Positions 7,968 through 16,614 are shown, numbered from the stretch's first letter. The stretch is 64,000 nucleotides of DNA from Nitrososphaerota archaeon (GCA_023379805.1 JAMCPI010000012.1:283777-347776); one strand, 5' to 3'. The notes: generated by a model from the sequence alone, not told the origin. Program-made: numbers and translations.

Positions 7968-9473
7968 CTAGAACTTGAAAACGGGTCCTCCCTGTAGTTT
8001 GTCGATATTTTCTTGTCCTAGCTTCAAGGCTTCGCGGGGTGTGAGACCTCCGTTCCAGCAGCGTGAGAGAACATCTCCAATCTGAACCCGGACTAGCTGC
8101 CACGCTGGGAAGGTGATCAGCGTGGCCACCTTATTGGATGCTAGGATGTCTTGAGCCACCTTCAAATATTTGAGGCGCCCTGATTTGATGTCCGCCTGAA
8201 CGGTGGGATAGTCGTAGACCTTCGATCGCGTTGGAGTGAAGTAGTGTATTGGGTCTTGAAGCGTAACTATCTGTGTTCCAAAGCCGGTGGCCCATTGAAG
8301 CCACAACCACGCAGCCTCTGGATTACGTGAATATCGTGAAACACCTACACCTGCGCCGCCAAAGGTTGAGAAGGAGCCTGACGGGCCTGACGGGTTGACC
8401 GTATAATCCCACTTTCCGGCGGTCAACGATTGAACAGGGTTGTTTACGACTGAGGCGTAATCGGCCCATTGAATCGCGTTGGCGACTCGGCCTACCGCCA
8501 TGAGGATGCCGAGCTCAGCCCATGTTGATGATGCTGAAGCGGGATCGGAGTAATTCTTGAGCCGAATAAAGTTCTCTAGCGCCGCGACCGCTTCAGGCGT
8601 GTTAAGGGCGCACCGGAGCCCTTTGTCTTCTAGCTCCCAAATTTTGCCACCGAAGCTATGCAGATGGTTCAGATATTCGAAGATGATTGAAGGGTGGGAG
8701 AGAGTCATGCTGCCGGCGCCGAAAACGCCTTTAGCCGGGTCGTCAAACATCTTGAGGTCTTCAAGATACTCATCCCAAGTTTTTCCCGGAGTAATCCCTT
8801 CCTTATCGTAGAGATCTTTACGGTAGAAGCGGAGCATCACAGGCATATCCTGAGGGAACCCAAAGACTGATCCTCCCAGTTCCTTATCGTAGGGTGGAAA
8901 GATTAGATCCTGCGGATATTTACCTGAGAAGGCCATGCCGGCGCGGGCAAACCCGTTCATATCGATATCTGGATATGTGATATCCGGGTATTTTTGGGCG
9001 AGCTCCTGCGGGGGAATCAGGTGCGGTGCAAAGGTCGCTAGGTTTGAGCCGTCCATGTTCATAATATCATATGTGGGTGCTTTTGTGCTGATTGCAAGCG
9101 TCGTGTTTACCAGATTCTGTATGAATGGGGTCAGCTCGTAACCCACATATGTTCCGCTGTAACTAAAGTAATCTGGATCAAGAGACTGCAATGCAAGTGA
9201 TGCGGGCTCAAGCTCGAATGCGGTAACGATCCGTTTGCCTGCATAGGGTTTTGAGACCTCTTTAAGCCAGTCCATAAACTTGAGATACTCAGGAGGCCGG
9301 TAACGGTTGTCAGCTGCATTTCGAGCTGTGGTAGTCATCGTTGTTGTATTCTGCGGAGACTGGGGTCTCGGGCTGCCTTGAGGAAGCATGTATTGGCTGC
9401 CTAGAGTTGCAGCTGCGCCGGCCGCAGCTGCTACAGCCGCGTACTTCAGAAAGCGTCGCCTTGAAGAACTCAT
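7968..9473 (-). CDS. Extracellular sugar-binding protein of ABC importer, Tat signal
   Basis: 501 residues. The N-terminus MSSSRRRFLKYAAVAAAAGA is a textbook twin-arginine (RRxFLK) export signal, followed by a Gln/Thr-rich linker. The body has the family 1 solute-binding pattern, including FPQDMPVMLRFYRKDLYDKEG, TPGKTWDEYLEDL and AAWLWLQWATG. Captures a carbohydrate outside the cell and delivers it to the permeases at 4959-6755. A TATA-like AAATAAAGG (minus strand CCTTTATTT) at 9501-9509 and a palindrome next to the ATG mark its promoter. Confidence 0.88.
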   Translation of the reverse strand: MSSSRRRFLKYAAVAAAAGAAATLGSQYMLPQGSPRPQSPQNTTTMTTTARNAADNRYRPPEYLKFMDWLKEVSKPYAGKRIVTAFELEPASLALQSLDPDYFSYSGTYVGYELTPFIQNLVNTTLAISTKAPTYDIMNMDGSNLATFAPHLIPPQELAQKYPDITYPDIDMNGFARAGMAFSGKYPQDLIFPPYDKELGGSVFGFPQDMPVMLRFYRKDLYDKEGITPGKTWDEYLEDLKMFDDPAKGVFGAGSMTLSHPSIIFEYLNHLHSFGGKIWELEDKGLRCALNTPEAVAALENFIRLKNYSDPASASSTWAELGILMAVGRVANAIQWADYASVVNNPVQSLTAGKWDYTVNPSGPSGSFSTFGGAGVGVSRYSRNPEAAWLWLQWATGFGTQIVTLQDPIHYFTPTRSKVYDYPTVQADIKSGRLKYLKVAQDILASNKVATLITFPAWQLVRVQIGDVLSRCWNGGLTPREALKLGQENIDKLQGGPVFKF

Positions 9474-9474
9474 T

Positions 9475-9510
9475 TCGGATATTTATCCGATTGTCTGAGC
9501 AAATAAAGGT
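9475..9510 (-). promoter_or_regulatory. Promoter and operator-like palindrome of the binding-protein gene
   Basis: On the minus strand a CCTTTATTT box (9501-9509) lies about 30 bases before the ATG at 9473, which predicts transcription starting close to the start codon. Between them an inverted repeat TCGGAT-ATTT-ATCCGA (9475-9490) overlaps the predicted start site, a place where a repressor would block initiation. A sugar-responsive regulator would fit the gene, but none is encoded here. Confidence 0.45.
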
Positions 9511-9639
9511 ATCGAACATAGCATGTGGGAAATACTGAAAAATAATATTGTACCCGCTCTAGATTTGGGGCCTGATAGATAGCGGGTATGAAAATCTAAG
9601 CGTATCTGCTTGCCTATCTGCTGTGCTCATGCATCCGGG

Positions 9640-9760
9640 CAGCCGTTATCTATCATGTACGTCATGTACGACAGATAGCGTGGCCGCTCTTGCTGCATCA
9701 TCATTGTCAGCTACGACCGACCCACTTGTGCGCAAAGCACGTACGGGAGATTGTCGGTCC
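9640..9760 (+). ncRNA. Structured leader of IS110 element, bridge-RNA candidate
   Basis: The 260 bases before the IS110 transposase can form strong stems. GACCGAC (9715-9721) pairs perfectly with GTCGGTC (9753-9759), with a nested GTGC (9728-9731)/GCAC (9737-9740) hairpin. A second stem runs from TTATCTATCATGTAC (about 9647-9661) to GTACGACAGATAG (about 9667-9679). In IS110 elements the non-coding left end is transcribed as a bridge RNA with target- and donor-pairing loops. Loop assignments here are not made; boundaries are approximate. Confidence 0.5.
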
Positions 9761-9801
9761 CGGTTGCATGAACAGGAGGTGAACATGCAATAATAAATAA
9801 C

Positions 9802-10959
9802 ATGATGACCGTAGGAGTGGACGCACATAAGAGAAGCTGCACTGTATGCACATTCGAAGGTCAGATCAAGAAGGAGATCTTCGAATTCTCTACAACCTAT
9901 CAAGGTCTCTCCTCCTTTACAAGCAAGATTCCGGAGGGAAGCGTTATCGTAATAGAGTCGAGTACAACAGGCAAGGTTCTCTCGAGAATTCTGTCAGAGA
10001 GGTATCAGGTTCACATGGTTACGCCTCCTGAAAGGAAGCCCTCTATCAAAACGGATAAGAGAGATGCGGAGAAGCTTGTAAAGGAGGATATGCTGGGCTA
10101 CACCAGAAGGTGCTACATCCCATCGAAGCAAATCGAGGAGATGCGCACCTTGGTCTCAAGGCAGATGCAGATAGGAGAGAAGATATCTGGGGTGAAGAGC
10201 CAGATTCATTCCTTGCTTGAAAGAAACATGCTTCAGAGCGAGTTCGAAGACCTCTCGGATATATTCGGCGTCGAGGGACTCAAGAGGATAGCCAATCTTA
10301 AGCAGCTTCCGAATCATCAACAGGATATGGTGGAGCTCGGGATGCATCTTCAGGAGCTGAACCTCTATGCCCAACAGCACACGCAGGTCGAGACAGAGGT
10401 GGCGAAGATGACCGAATCTGACGAGGACTGTCTCATACTCATGAGCCATCCCGGGATAGCTCAGTTCACAGCGCTGGCGATCAAGGCGAGGATAGGCGAT
10501 GTGTCAAGGTTCCCAACGAAGAGGCATCTCGCCTCCTATGCAGGTCTGGTCCCCGGAGCTGATAACAGTGGAGAGCGTGTTTCACAGCATAGACGCGTCA
10601 AGCATGGGGATGACGTACTCAAATACGCATTCACGTTGGCTGTGGGAGGAGCCGTGAAGGCAAGATCTAACACAGCAGTGAAGAGGTTCTACCTGAAGAT
10701 GAATGCGAAGGGCAGGGCACCACAACAGGCTGAGGTCGCAGCTGCTAGAAAGCTCTCATGGATTGTCTGGAGAATGCTCACATCCAAGCAGAGGTACGTT
10801 GAGGAGGACAAGTATCTCACCGCTAGAAAGGTTAGAGCGATGTCATCCAGAGCCAAAAGAGACATTCAAGAGGCCGTGCACCCGCAAGATGTTCGAGAGC
10901 TAGCAAAAAGCCTTACATCTAAGACAAGCATACTCGAGAGGTATCCAGAGAAGACATGA
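9802..10959 (+). CDS. IS110-family transposase (DEDD recombinase)
   Basis: 385 residues. N-terminal RuvC-like domain with VGVDAHK (Asp7), VIVIESS (Glu52) and TDKRDAEKL (Asp85, Asp88), the DEDD set. The C-terminal Tnp domain has HPGIAQFTALAIKARIG, FPTKRHLASYAGLVPG and DNSGERVSQ with the conserved SG Ser. Full length, no frameshift, so probably active or recently so. The ribosome site GGAGGTG (9775-9781) is 20 bases from this ATG but perfectly spaced for a two-codon frame ATG-CAA-TAA at 9785-9793. Element ends cannot be fixed, because IS110 elements lack inverted repeats. Confidence 0.88.
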   Translation: MMTVGVDAHKRSCTVCTFEGQIKKEIFEFSTTYQGLSSFTSKIPEGSVIVIESSTTGKVLSRILSERYQVHMVTPPERKPSIKTDKRDAEKLVKEDMLGYTRRCYIPSKQIEEMRTLVSRQMQIGEKISGVKSQIHSLLERNMLQSEFEDLSDIFGVEGLKRIANLKQLPNHQQDMVELGMHLQELNLYAQQHTQVETEVAKMTESDEDCLILMSHPGIAQFTALAIKARIGDVSRFPTKRHLASYAGLVPGADNSGERVSQHRRVKHGDDVLKYAFTLAVGGAVKARSNTAVKRFYLKMNAKGRAPQQAEVAAARKLSWIVWRMLTSKQRYVEEDKYLTARKVRAMSSRAKRDIQEAVHPQDVRELAKSLTSKTSILERYPEKT

Positions 10960-11327
10960 CGACGACAACAACAACGAGGACAACACACATCCCCATTAGA
11001 ACCCTTTACCCTATCGTAGATTTTCACGGGAGATAGATAGAAAGATAGAAAGAAAGTATGCATGTAGGTAGGTGTGGGATGCCGCAGTTTCGTGTGAGGA
11101 AGGGGTGATGCGGAGAAGTATCGGTTGAGCGCGTATTCATGGGCCTTGAATCGTAAGGTGCTGTGGAGAGTTTTAGGTGAGGATTTAGAGAAGGTATGAA
11201 TGAAAGAAGGAAAGGAAGAAGCATAACGCAGAAGAAGAAACGAGAAGCACAAGGCGCACACGTTACAAAGATGCGTAACCCTAATGGAAATAGCTGTGGC
11301 GATGAAGGAGGGCAACCATCAGGCCCG
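10960..11327. other. Purine-rich non-coding tract
   Basis: The plus strand is strongly G/A-rich, with simple runs such as GATAGATAGAAAGATAGAAAG (11031 onward), then mixed sequence. The long minus-strand frame here is low complexity (Ser/Phe/Leu/Arg) and not protein-like. The first bases after the transposase stop (repeated GAC/AAC triplets) may be the right end of the IS110 element. Confidence 0.5.
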
Positions 11328-11350
11328 CCGAGATAATGTGATTATCTCGG
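11328..11350 (-). terminator. Hairpin after the cytochrome gene
   Basis: Perfect 10-bp inverted repeat CCGAGATAAT-gtg-ATTATCTCGG, lying 17 bases beyond the stop codon of the minus-strand cytochrome gene. Its position fits a transcript-end or 3'-stabilising hairpin. Confidence 0.5.
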
Positions 11351-11370
11351 TTAGTTAGTTAGTTAGTTAA
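11351..11370. repeat. (TTAG)4-TTAA tandem repeat on the cytochrome stop codon
   Basis: Four TTAG units plus TTAA. Read on the minus strand it is TTAACTAACTAACTAACTAA: the gene's TAA (11367-11369) is the start of a TAAC run that puts stop codons in all three frames within 12 bases. Confidence 0.85.
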
Positions 11371-11846
11371 CGCTGCCGCGGTGGATTGTATGGTTTGTGG
11401 CAGTTTTTGCAGAGGCTTTCGGTGGCGGCTCTTGGAACTCCAAGTTCGAACTTGTGTTCTAGGTGGCAGGTGGTGCACTTGGCGGGCATATGGGCATACT
11501 TTGAGTGGGCATCGATGATAATTCCATACTGCCATCGGAAGGCGGTTTTGTTCGAGCGGCTGTAGTCTTCGTGGCAGGTCAGGCATTGAACATCAGTTAT
11601 CGGGCTTTTGTACTGATGGCAGTCCATACAGGTGACATTTCCCTCGGCGTGTGGAGAGCCTTCATACCCCTTCACGTAGGGGACTTCATTATGGCATGAA
11701 GCGCAGGTCTCAGAGTTGCTGCGATAGGCCGAGCCGCCTACAGAAGTTGTCGTAGCCAATGAGAGCGTTATGGCCGCTGTGGCGAAGATAATTGCGATAG
11801 TGAAGATGATCGTTATCGCCGCGTTGCGCGCCATCTTTCGTAACAT
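11367..11846 (-). CDS. Membrane-anchored pentaheme c-type cytochrome
   Basis: 159 residues with one N-terminal membrane anchor (about residues 8-32) and five CxxCH heme sites: CASCH (48-52), CMDCH, CLTCH, CTTCH and CKNCH. Additional His residues (SPHAEG, DAHSKYAHMP, LEHKF) can serve as distal ligands. The NapC/NrfH-like anchored layout suggests electron transfer between the quinone pool and an external partner, but no oxidoreductase or cytochrome-maturation gene is nearby. A TATA-like ATAAATA lies about 25 bases before the ATG on the minus strand, so the message is probably leaderless. Confidence 0.85.
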   Translation of the reverse strand: MLRKMARNAAITIIFTIAIIFATAAITLSLATTTSVGGSAYRSNSETCASCHNEVPYVKGYEGSPHAEGNVTCMDCHQYKSPITDVQCLTCHEDYSRSNKTAFRWQYGIIIDAHSKYAHMPAKCTTCHLEHKFELGVPRAATESLCKNCHKPYNPPRQR

Positions 11847-12193
11847 TCAACGCAGAAGTATTTATCCACTCCTGATGCTGGTCCTTGTACCTCTGTTATG
11901 CATAAAGGCCTTTTCAAAACTAGGCTGAGGGACGGCATGCATGATCAGCTCCGGCTGAGACAAAACCAGCTGGCCCCAACTAACTTCGATGAAAAAGGGG
12001 ACGTTCTGTGGCAACCATTCGAACGGAATTGGAACGAGGTTAGACGGTCAACACCGGTACGGATGAAGGGCCGAGGGCGCCTGACCCATTCCACCTCTTT
12101 TTTTCTTGTGTAGAAGAGGTTCGGCTGGGGCCGGCTGACTGATTGATTTGGAAGCCTTATGTTTCGCTTTGCGGCTCTACTCTACGGATCGCG

Positions 12194-12403
12194 ATGGTTA
12201 ATCCGGTTCTTTACGCGGTGTTGTTGAGCGTGGTGGCCGGCGGTGCGACGGGGCTGGGTTTCGCAGCTGGTGCGATGGTGTACGTTGTCTTCGCCGAGAT
12301 GATTCCGGAGAGCCACAGCCACGGCTACTCCGAATTGGCAACCCTAACAGCTATTTTGGGATTCGTCTTGGTTCTGGCTCTAAATCTAATTATCGCCAAA
12401 TAA
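12194..12403 (+). pseudogene. ZIP-family metal transporter with the middle deleted
   Basis: The frame joins a ZIP-like first membrane segment (NPVLYAVLLSVVAGGATGLG) directly to the family's C-terminal end (FAAGAMVYVVFAEMIPESHS, then ATLTAILGFVLVLALN). Normal ZIP proteins have eight membrane segments and about 250 residues; only about 70 remain and most metal-site helices are gone. The frame itself is open, so the deletion is in-frame. Not expected to transport. Confidence 0.6.
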
Positions 12404-12539
12404 ACTATGAGGGGTTCGAAAACGAGATATGGCCCGTCGGCTCAGAGGTCATCCGGAAACTCTTTGCGTGATTAATGCGATTACAGGTATTAATGAAGTC
12501 GGAGGAGTTGAGTGATAAGCAGTAGGGTCTCATTATGCT

Positions 12540-12809
12540 GCTTCTGCCTCCTCCGCCTCGGGAGGGCAGACCAAGAGCTGATGTAGGATTACTGTGAACG
12601 CCATCCTGCACGTGCTTACAACTGGGAGCAGGTGGATGGATCTGCCTAGAGAATATGAGGATGATGTTACGGCTTGGAGGAGGCTCATGGAATGGGGCGG
12701 AGAGGAGTGTGGAAGAAGATTAGCAATAAGGTACGAAAGACAAGCGTCAACCTTCCAAGTGCTCATTAACATGGCCCGCTTCGTAATACATTGGAGAGTT
12801 TTGAAATGA
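12540..12809 (+). pseudogene. IS5-like transposase N-terminal remnant
   Basis: Contains REGRPRAD (12556 onward) and, in another frame, VNAILHVLTTGSRWMDLPRE followed by TAWRRLMEWG. These are the usual N-terminal helix and DUF4096-like segment of IS5-group transposases. The frameshift between the two blocks and the loss of the whole DDE core make it a dead fragment. Confidence 0.65.
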
Positions 12810-12857
12810 CCTTCCAAAGAGGCGCATCTATATCGTACCATTAGATTATGCTGGGTA

Positions 12858-12886
12858 TGCAATCCCGCAAAATTAGCGGGATAGCA
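12858..12886. repeat. Stem-loop ATCCCGC/GCGGGAT
   Basis: Perfect 7-bp stem at 12862-12868 and 12876-12882 with a 7-base loop, extended by TGC/GCA outside single bulged bases. It lies between the IS5 remnant and the tyrosine recombinase and could be a terminator or a recombinase site. Confidence 0.4.
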
Positions 12887-13132
12887 TTAGACGAGTCGAG
12901 GGATGTCCGTCGACCGCACTTCCCGTTCATCAGATGATGCAAAAGATCGTTGAAGCGAGACTTTTTATATTTCTAGGTGTTTCGAGTCTTGACCGTTCAT
13001 GCATCAAAAGATGTCGAATCCGAAAATGAATGAAAAGGATTTGATACCAATTGGGTTCGGGAACCGGCATTTATAGTCCTATTTGTGGTGTAGTCCTTTT
13101 ATCCGCTTAATAGCCCTGACACCAGACTAGGT

Positions 13133-14431
13133 GTGAAATTGATGACGGGCAAGTACTCGCATCTGTTTAAGGATCCCGACATTAAGCGTTGGTATGACAA
13201 CATGTGTAGAGGCTCCAAAGTAACCGCAGACGTCTCCATCAGAAGACTAGGAGCTGTATGCACTTACTGCAATATTACGCCAAAGGAGCTGGTGGAGCGC
13301 GGCAGAAGTGATGGCCAGTGGCTATACAACTTTGCCATGGATCTCGTCACCAAGCTTGAGGCGGAGGGGAAGGCCGGCAGCTACATCGAATCAAACCTCA
13401 AGGTAGTTAGATCCTGGCTGAACCATAACGGCGTCGAGTTCCGCAGGAAGATCAAGATACGCGGAGCGGATGACACGCCCACATTGAGAGGCAACCGCAC
13501 ATTAAACAACGACCAGCTCAGAACGCTGTTCTTGGACTCGCCTCCTCAGACTCGCTGCATCTGCGTGCTAATCGAGCAGGCAGGACTTAGGCCCGAAGTG
13601 GTCGGCAGCTACGAGGCAACTGACGGACTGAGAATTGGTGATCTGCCTGAGATGAAGATTGAAGGAGAGAACATCACATTTCTCAACATCCCAACCTTGG
13701 TGGTAGTGAGGCGTGAACTGAGCAAGGCTGGTCATCAATACTTCACCTTCCTAGCGAGAGAAGGATGCGAGTACTTGCAGGAGTATCTACTGCAGCGAAT
13801 AAGGTCAGGTGAGACACTGGATTCTTCAACACCTCTCATCGTACCCAAGGTATCAAAGAAACAGTTTCTCCGCACCGCCATGGCGACAAGATTAGTGAGA
13901 AAGAGGCTCCGAGAGTGCTGGATTCGGGCTCGGCCCTACGACTTAAGGCACACCTTTGCCACACAGCTAATGCTTGCAGAGGGCAAAGGTTTGATTCTCA
14001 GAGATTACAGAACCTTCTTCATGGGACACAAGGGCGACATCGAGAACCGCTATACTACAAACAAGCAGAGCCTACCTGAAAAAGTGGTTGAGGATATGCG
14101 TGCAAGCTTCGCTAGATCCCAAGAGTTCCTGCAGAGCGAAGGCTCATTCCAGGAGACACAGCGATACAAGGATGAGGCTTACACAAGGGTGCTTATTCTC
14201 GCAGGCTTCACAGAGAAAGAGATCAACAATAACAGGATGCTTGAGCTGAGCGAGGAGCAGATTATGCTCAAGGCGAGAGATAAAATCATCTCATCTATCT
14301 TCGGAGACGCTAAAGAGCAGAAATTAGTGCCGCTAGACGCATTGGAAAAATATCTAGTAAAGGGCTGGAGATGCGACCACATCATCGAATCAAGGGGACA
14401 AGCCGTGATAAGCATCCCAACAAGATACTAA
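13133..14431 (+). CDS. Tyrosine recombinase (integrase-like), not next to a tRNA
   Basis: 432 residues from a GTG, or 429 from the ATG at 13142. The catalytic domain shows LIEQAGLRPEVV (first Arg), RPYDLRHTFATQL (usual H-x-x-R with the His replaced by Tyr), MGHKGD (His) and ENRYTT (Tyr nucleophile). The N-terminal 110 residues resemble a SAM-like core-binding domain; the last 90 residues are a helical extension. No tRNA gene or attachment repeat is seen next to it, and remnants of several other elements lie within 5 kb. It is probably a left-over or domesticated integrase, and differs clearly from the integrase at 57490. Confidence 0.8.
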   Translation: MKLMTGKYSHLFKDPDIKRWYDNMCRGSKVTADVSIRRLGAVCTYCNITPKELVERGRSDGQWLYNFAMDLVTKLEAEGKAGSYIESNLKVVRSWLNHNGVEFRRKIKIRGADDTPTLRGNRTLNNDQLRTLFLDSPPQTRCICVLIEQAGLRPEVVGSYEATDGLRIGDLPEMKIEGENITFLNIPTLVVVRRELSKAGHQYFTFLAREGCEYLQEYLLQRIRSGETLDSSTPLIVPKVSKKQFLRTAMATRLVRKRLRECWIRARPYDLRHTFATQLMLAEGKGLILRDYRTFFMGHKGDIENRYTTNKQSLPEKVVEDMRASFARSQEFLQSEGSFQETQRYKDEAYTRVLILAGFTEKEINNNRMLELSEEQIMLKARDKIISSIFGDAKEQKLVPLDALEKYLVKGWRCDHIIESRGQAVISIPTRY

Positions 14432-14740
14432 GCTGATTCTTAATGCGTTGATTAAACACCTATCATTCCGCCCCGCATCAACAATATCCAGTTTTATTCC
14501 ACAAAACCCCTAACCCACAGAAAATTTAGGTCATGGACACATCCAGATGTGTCCAGTCTAGGCTATGGGCCCACATCTCGGGTGGGTGCTGAGGCCTCAA
14601 TATGAGCATTTGGGTTCCGGGTCTACGCCTAAACCGAAGGATATGTGTGACGTTGTTTGGTTGTGTGTGCAGAAGATGTGACTGGATTTAGAGATAATGT
14701 ATTTAGGTTGCTTGAGACATTCTATTAATTTGGTGGAAAG
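14432..14740. other. Non-coding gap with two hairpins
   Basis: Contains the palindrome GGACACATC-ca-GATGTGTCC (14535-14554, 9-bp arms) and a smaller CCCAC...GTGGG hairpin about 20 bases later. They lie about 100 bases after the recombinase stop and could be its terminator or a binding site. No gene seen. Confidence 0.5.
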
Positions 14741-14890
14741 ATGATTAGAAATACCTCTGAGTTAGAGCAGTTGCGAGAGGAAATGTTTCGTAGAATTCAT
14801 CTTATTGAGAAGGATCTTCACGTAAAGATATTCGTCGAATGCGCCTATACATTGGATAGTAACGGGAAACACGATCAGGAACTCGTATAG
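14741..14890 (+). CDS. Small hypothetical protein (49 aa)
   Basis: An ATG preceded by GGTGGAAAG opens a 49-codon frame starting MIRNTSELEQLREEMFRR, with a Leu/Glu-rich helical beginning. No family recognised. Codon composition looks gene-like, but the length allows chance. Confidence 0.35.
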   Translation: MIRNTSELEQLREEMFRRIHLIEKDLHVKIFVECAYTLDSNGKHDQELV

Positions 14891-14961
14891 AGCCGGTCCC
14901 AAGAATTAGTTGGAACTGAGCAACGCCAGATGTGTGGCGGCTAATGTTTACGCTGCTATTT

Positions 14962-16614
14962 TTACTGTTCTAGCTGCTCGGATAATGCGTCTGCGGCTCG
15001 TTCGGTTCCGATGTCTACTATGTAGGTTCCGAGTCGAGGGCCTCTGTTTGTGCCTATGAGGATGCGGTACATTGCTCTGAAGAGGTCTGTCGGCTGGATG
15101 TTGTTGGTTTTTGCGGCTTCGAAGATTGTGTTCTGGATAGCTTCAGCTTCGGCTTTAGGTGTTTTTCGGATAAAGTCGACGATTTGCGATACTGCGTTTC
15201 TCTCAGCGGGGGTTAGTTCCACCTTGGTTTTCTCGGTTGTTTTGCTGAATTCGTCCGCCCAGTTAGCTGCTAGCCTAACTTTTTCTCTGAATGTTTCGTC
15301 AGCTTCTTTGATGGCTCGGTAGCTCTTCAGCCTCTCAATCACATAATCGGTTCTGCCTTCTTTCGGGGCGACTGAGGCGATTTGGGCTATCAGCCGGTAG
15401 GGGGCGTGGACGCTGGGGGCTTTCGGCGGGTTCAGATGGTTGATGTATTCGTAGAGTCCCTTTGTCTTCCTGAGTTTAGCGGGGTTACTCTCCTTTACCT
15501 TCCCGAAATAAACATCCTCTAACGCATCATATTCATCCATGTATGTTGGAATATCTTCGACGCTGAGGTTCCTTGTCCCAGCTATTCGTTTGTACATCAA
15601 GAGAAGAAGTGACTGTGGGGTTCCGTAGGTCAGCCACGCCTGAGGTGTAAACACGTTGCCCAGCGATTTCGAGATCTTCTTGCCGGACTTGTCGAGAAAC
15701 ATCTCATACTTCACATGGAAGGGTGGAGGATAGTTCAACACCGCCTCAGCTATCCAGTCATTCACCTTCACCGAGTCCGCGATATCCTTACCATACGCCT
15801 CGAACCTTATGTCTAAAGCCGCCCAGCGGGCTGCGAACTCGCTCTTCCAGCTGAGCTTACCCTGATCCTTGGTGACGTCAGCCTCGCCTTCGTGGCCGCA
15901 CCCCTCAATTTTCTTATGTGCAATTTCGGCGCCTCGGCAGCGGTACAAAACCTTCTTCTCACTAGGCTCATATCGATAGGCTTCTGCAACGTAGATTCTT
16001 CCGCAGGAACCGCATACAGGATAGTATGGGAGCACGTCTTCAAACTTGGTTTGGCCAAGCATCTCCGAGATCTTTTCACCGATGAGTCGACTGTTCTCAA
16101 GAATCTTGACAACCTGATCCGCTAACAGTCCCTTCCGATACGCTTCAGCCCCACTCTGGAACTTGTATTCGACGTTGAGCTTGTCAAGCCCATCTGTCAA
16201 GATTGAACTCATGTGTGCTCCATAGGAACTGTGGCAACCGAAGGGATCGGGTATCTTGGAGACGGGGTGGGCGATGTAGTCGTTCAGCCAGTCCGGTAGT
16301 CCAACCGGTACCTTTCGGAGGCCATCCATGTCGTCGGAATACGCAATCAGCTCTGAGTTGTAGCCTATATCCTTCAGAGCCTGCCTTATGCCGTAGGCTC
16401 GCACTGCGTCTCCGATGCTTCCTACATGCGGGATTCCTGATGCGCCTAGACCGCTCTCTACTCGGATGAGGCTGAGTGAGCGGCCAAGTTTCTTCTCACG
16501 CTCAACTAGGTCTTCAGCTACTTTGTCGAGCCAGGTTCCTCTTCCAATTATCTTCTCATTCGCGTTTACAGTTTCTTCTTCAATCTCGTTCTCATTCTCG
16601 TTTTCTTCGATCAT
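14962..16614 (-). CDS. lysS: Lysyl-tRNA synthetase, class I
   Basis: 550 residues. Charges tRNA-Lys in the cytoplasm. Class I signatures: HIGH-like PHVGS at residue 63 and KISKSLGN in the second half of the catalytic core. The zinc-binding insert has VCGSCGRIY and CRG...GCGHEG, and the C-terminal helical anticodon-binding domain follows. The class I form is typical of most archaea. An acidic N-terminal stretch (Glu/Asn repeats, residues 3-20) precedes the conserved core and may be partly extra. Its ATG overlaps the stop of elp3 by 4 bases, so the two are translationally coupled. Confidence 0.95.
   Translation of the reverse strand: MIEENENENEIEEETVNANEKIIGRGTWLDKVAEDLVEREKKLGRSLSLIRVESGLGASGIPHVGSIGDAVRAYGIRQALKDIGYNSELIAYSDDMDGLRKVPVGLPDWLNDYIAHPVSKIPDPFGCHSSYGAHMSSILTDGLDKLNVEYKFQSGAEAYRKGLLADQVVKILENSRLIGEKISEMLGQTKFEDVLPYYPVCGSCGRIYVAEAYRYEPSEKKVLYRCRGAEIAHKKIEGCGHEGEADVTKDQGKLSWKSEFAARWAALDIRFEAYGKDIADSVKVNDWIAEAVLNYPPPFHVKYEMFLDKSGKKISKSLGNVFTPQAWLTYGTPQSLLLLMYKRIAGTRNLSVEDIPTYMDEYDALEDVYFGKVKESNPAKLRKTKGLYEYINHLNPPKAPSVHAPYRLIAQIASVAPKEGRTDYVIERLKSYRAIKEADETFREKVRLAANWADEFSKTTEKTKVELTPAERNAVSQIVDFIRKTPKAEAEAIQNTIFEAAKTNNIQPTDLFRAMYRILIGTNRGPRLGTYIVDIGTERAADALSEQLEQ

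Noticed and set aside
10866-11315. 149-residue frame on the minus strand
   Set aside because: Low-complexity Ser/Phe/Leu/Arg sequence produced by the purine-rich plus strand, and it overlaps the end of the IS110 transposase.
11898-12113. 71-residue plus-strand frame between the cytochrome and the ZIP remnant
   Set aside because: No ribosome site, no protein-like pattern; the 350-base gap shows nothing else except the cytochrome promoter.
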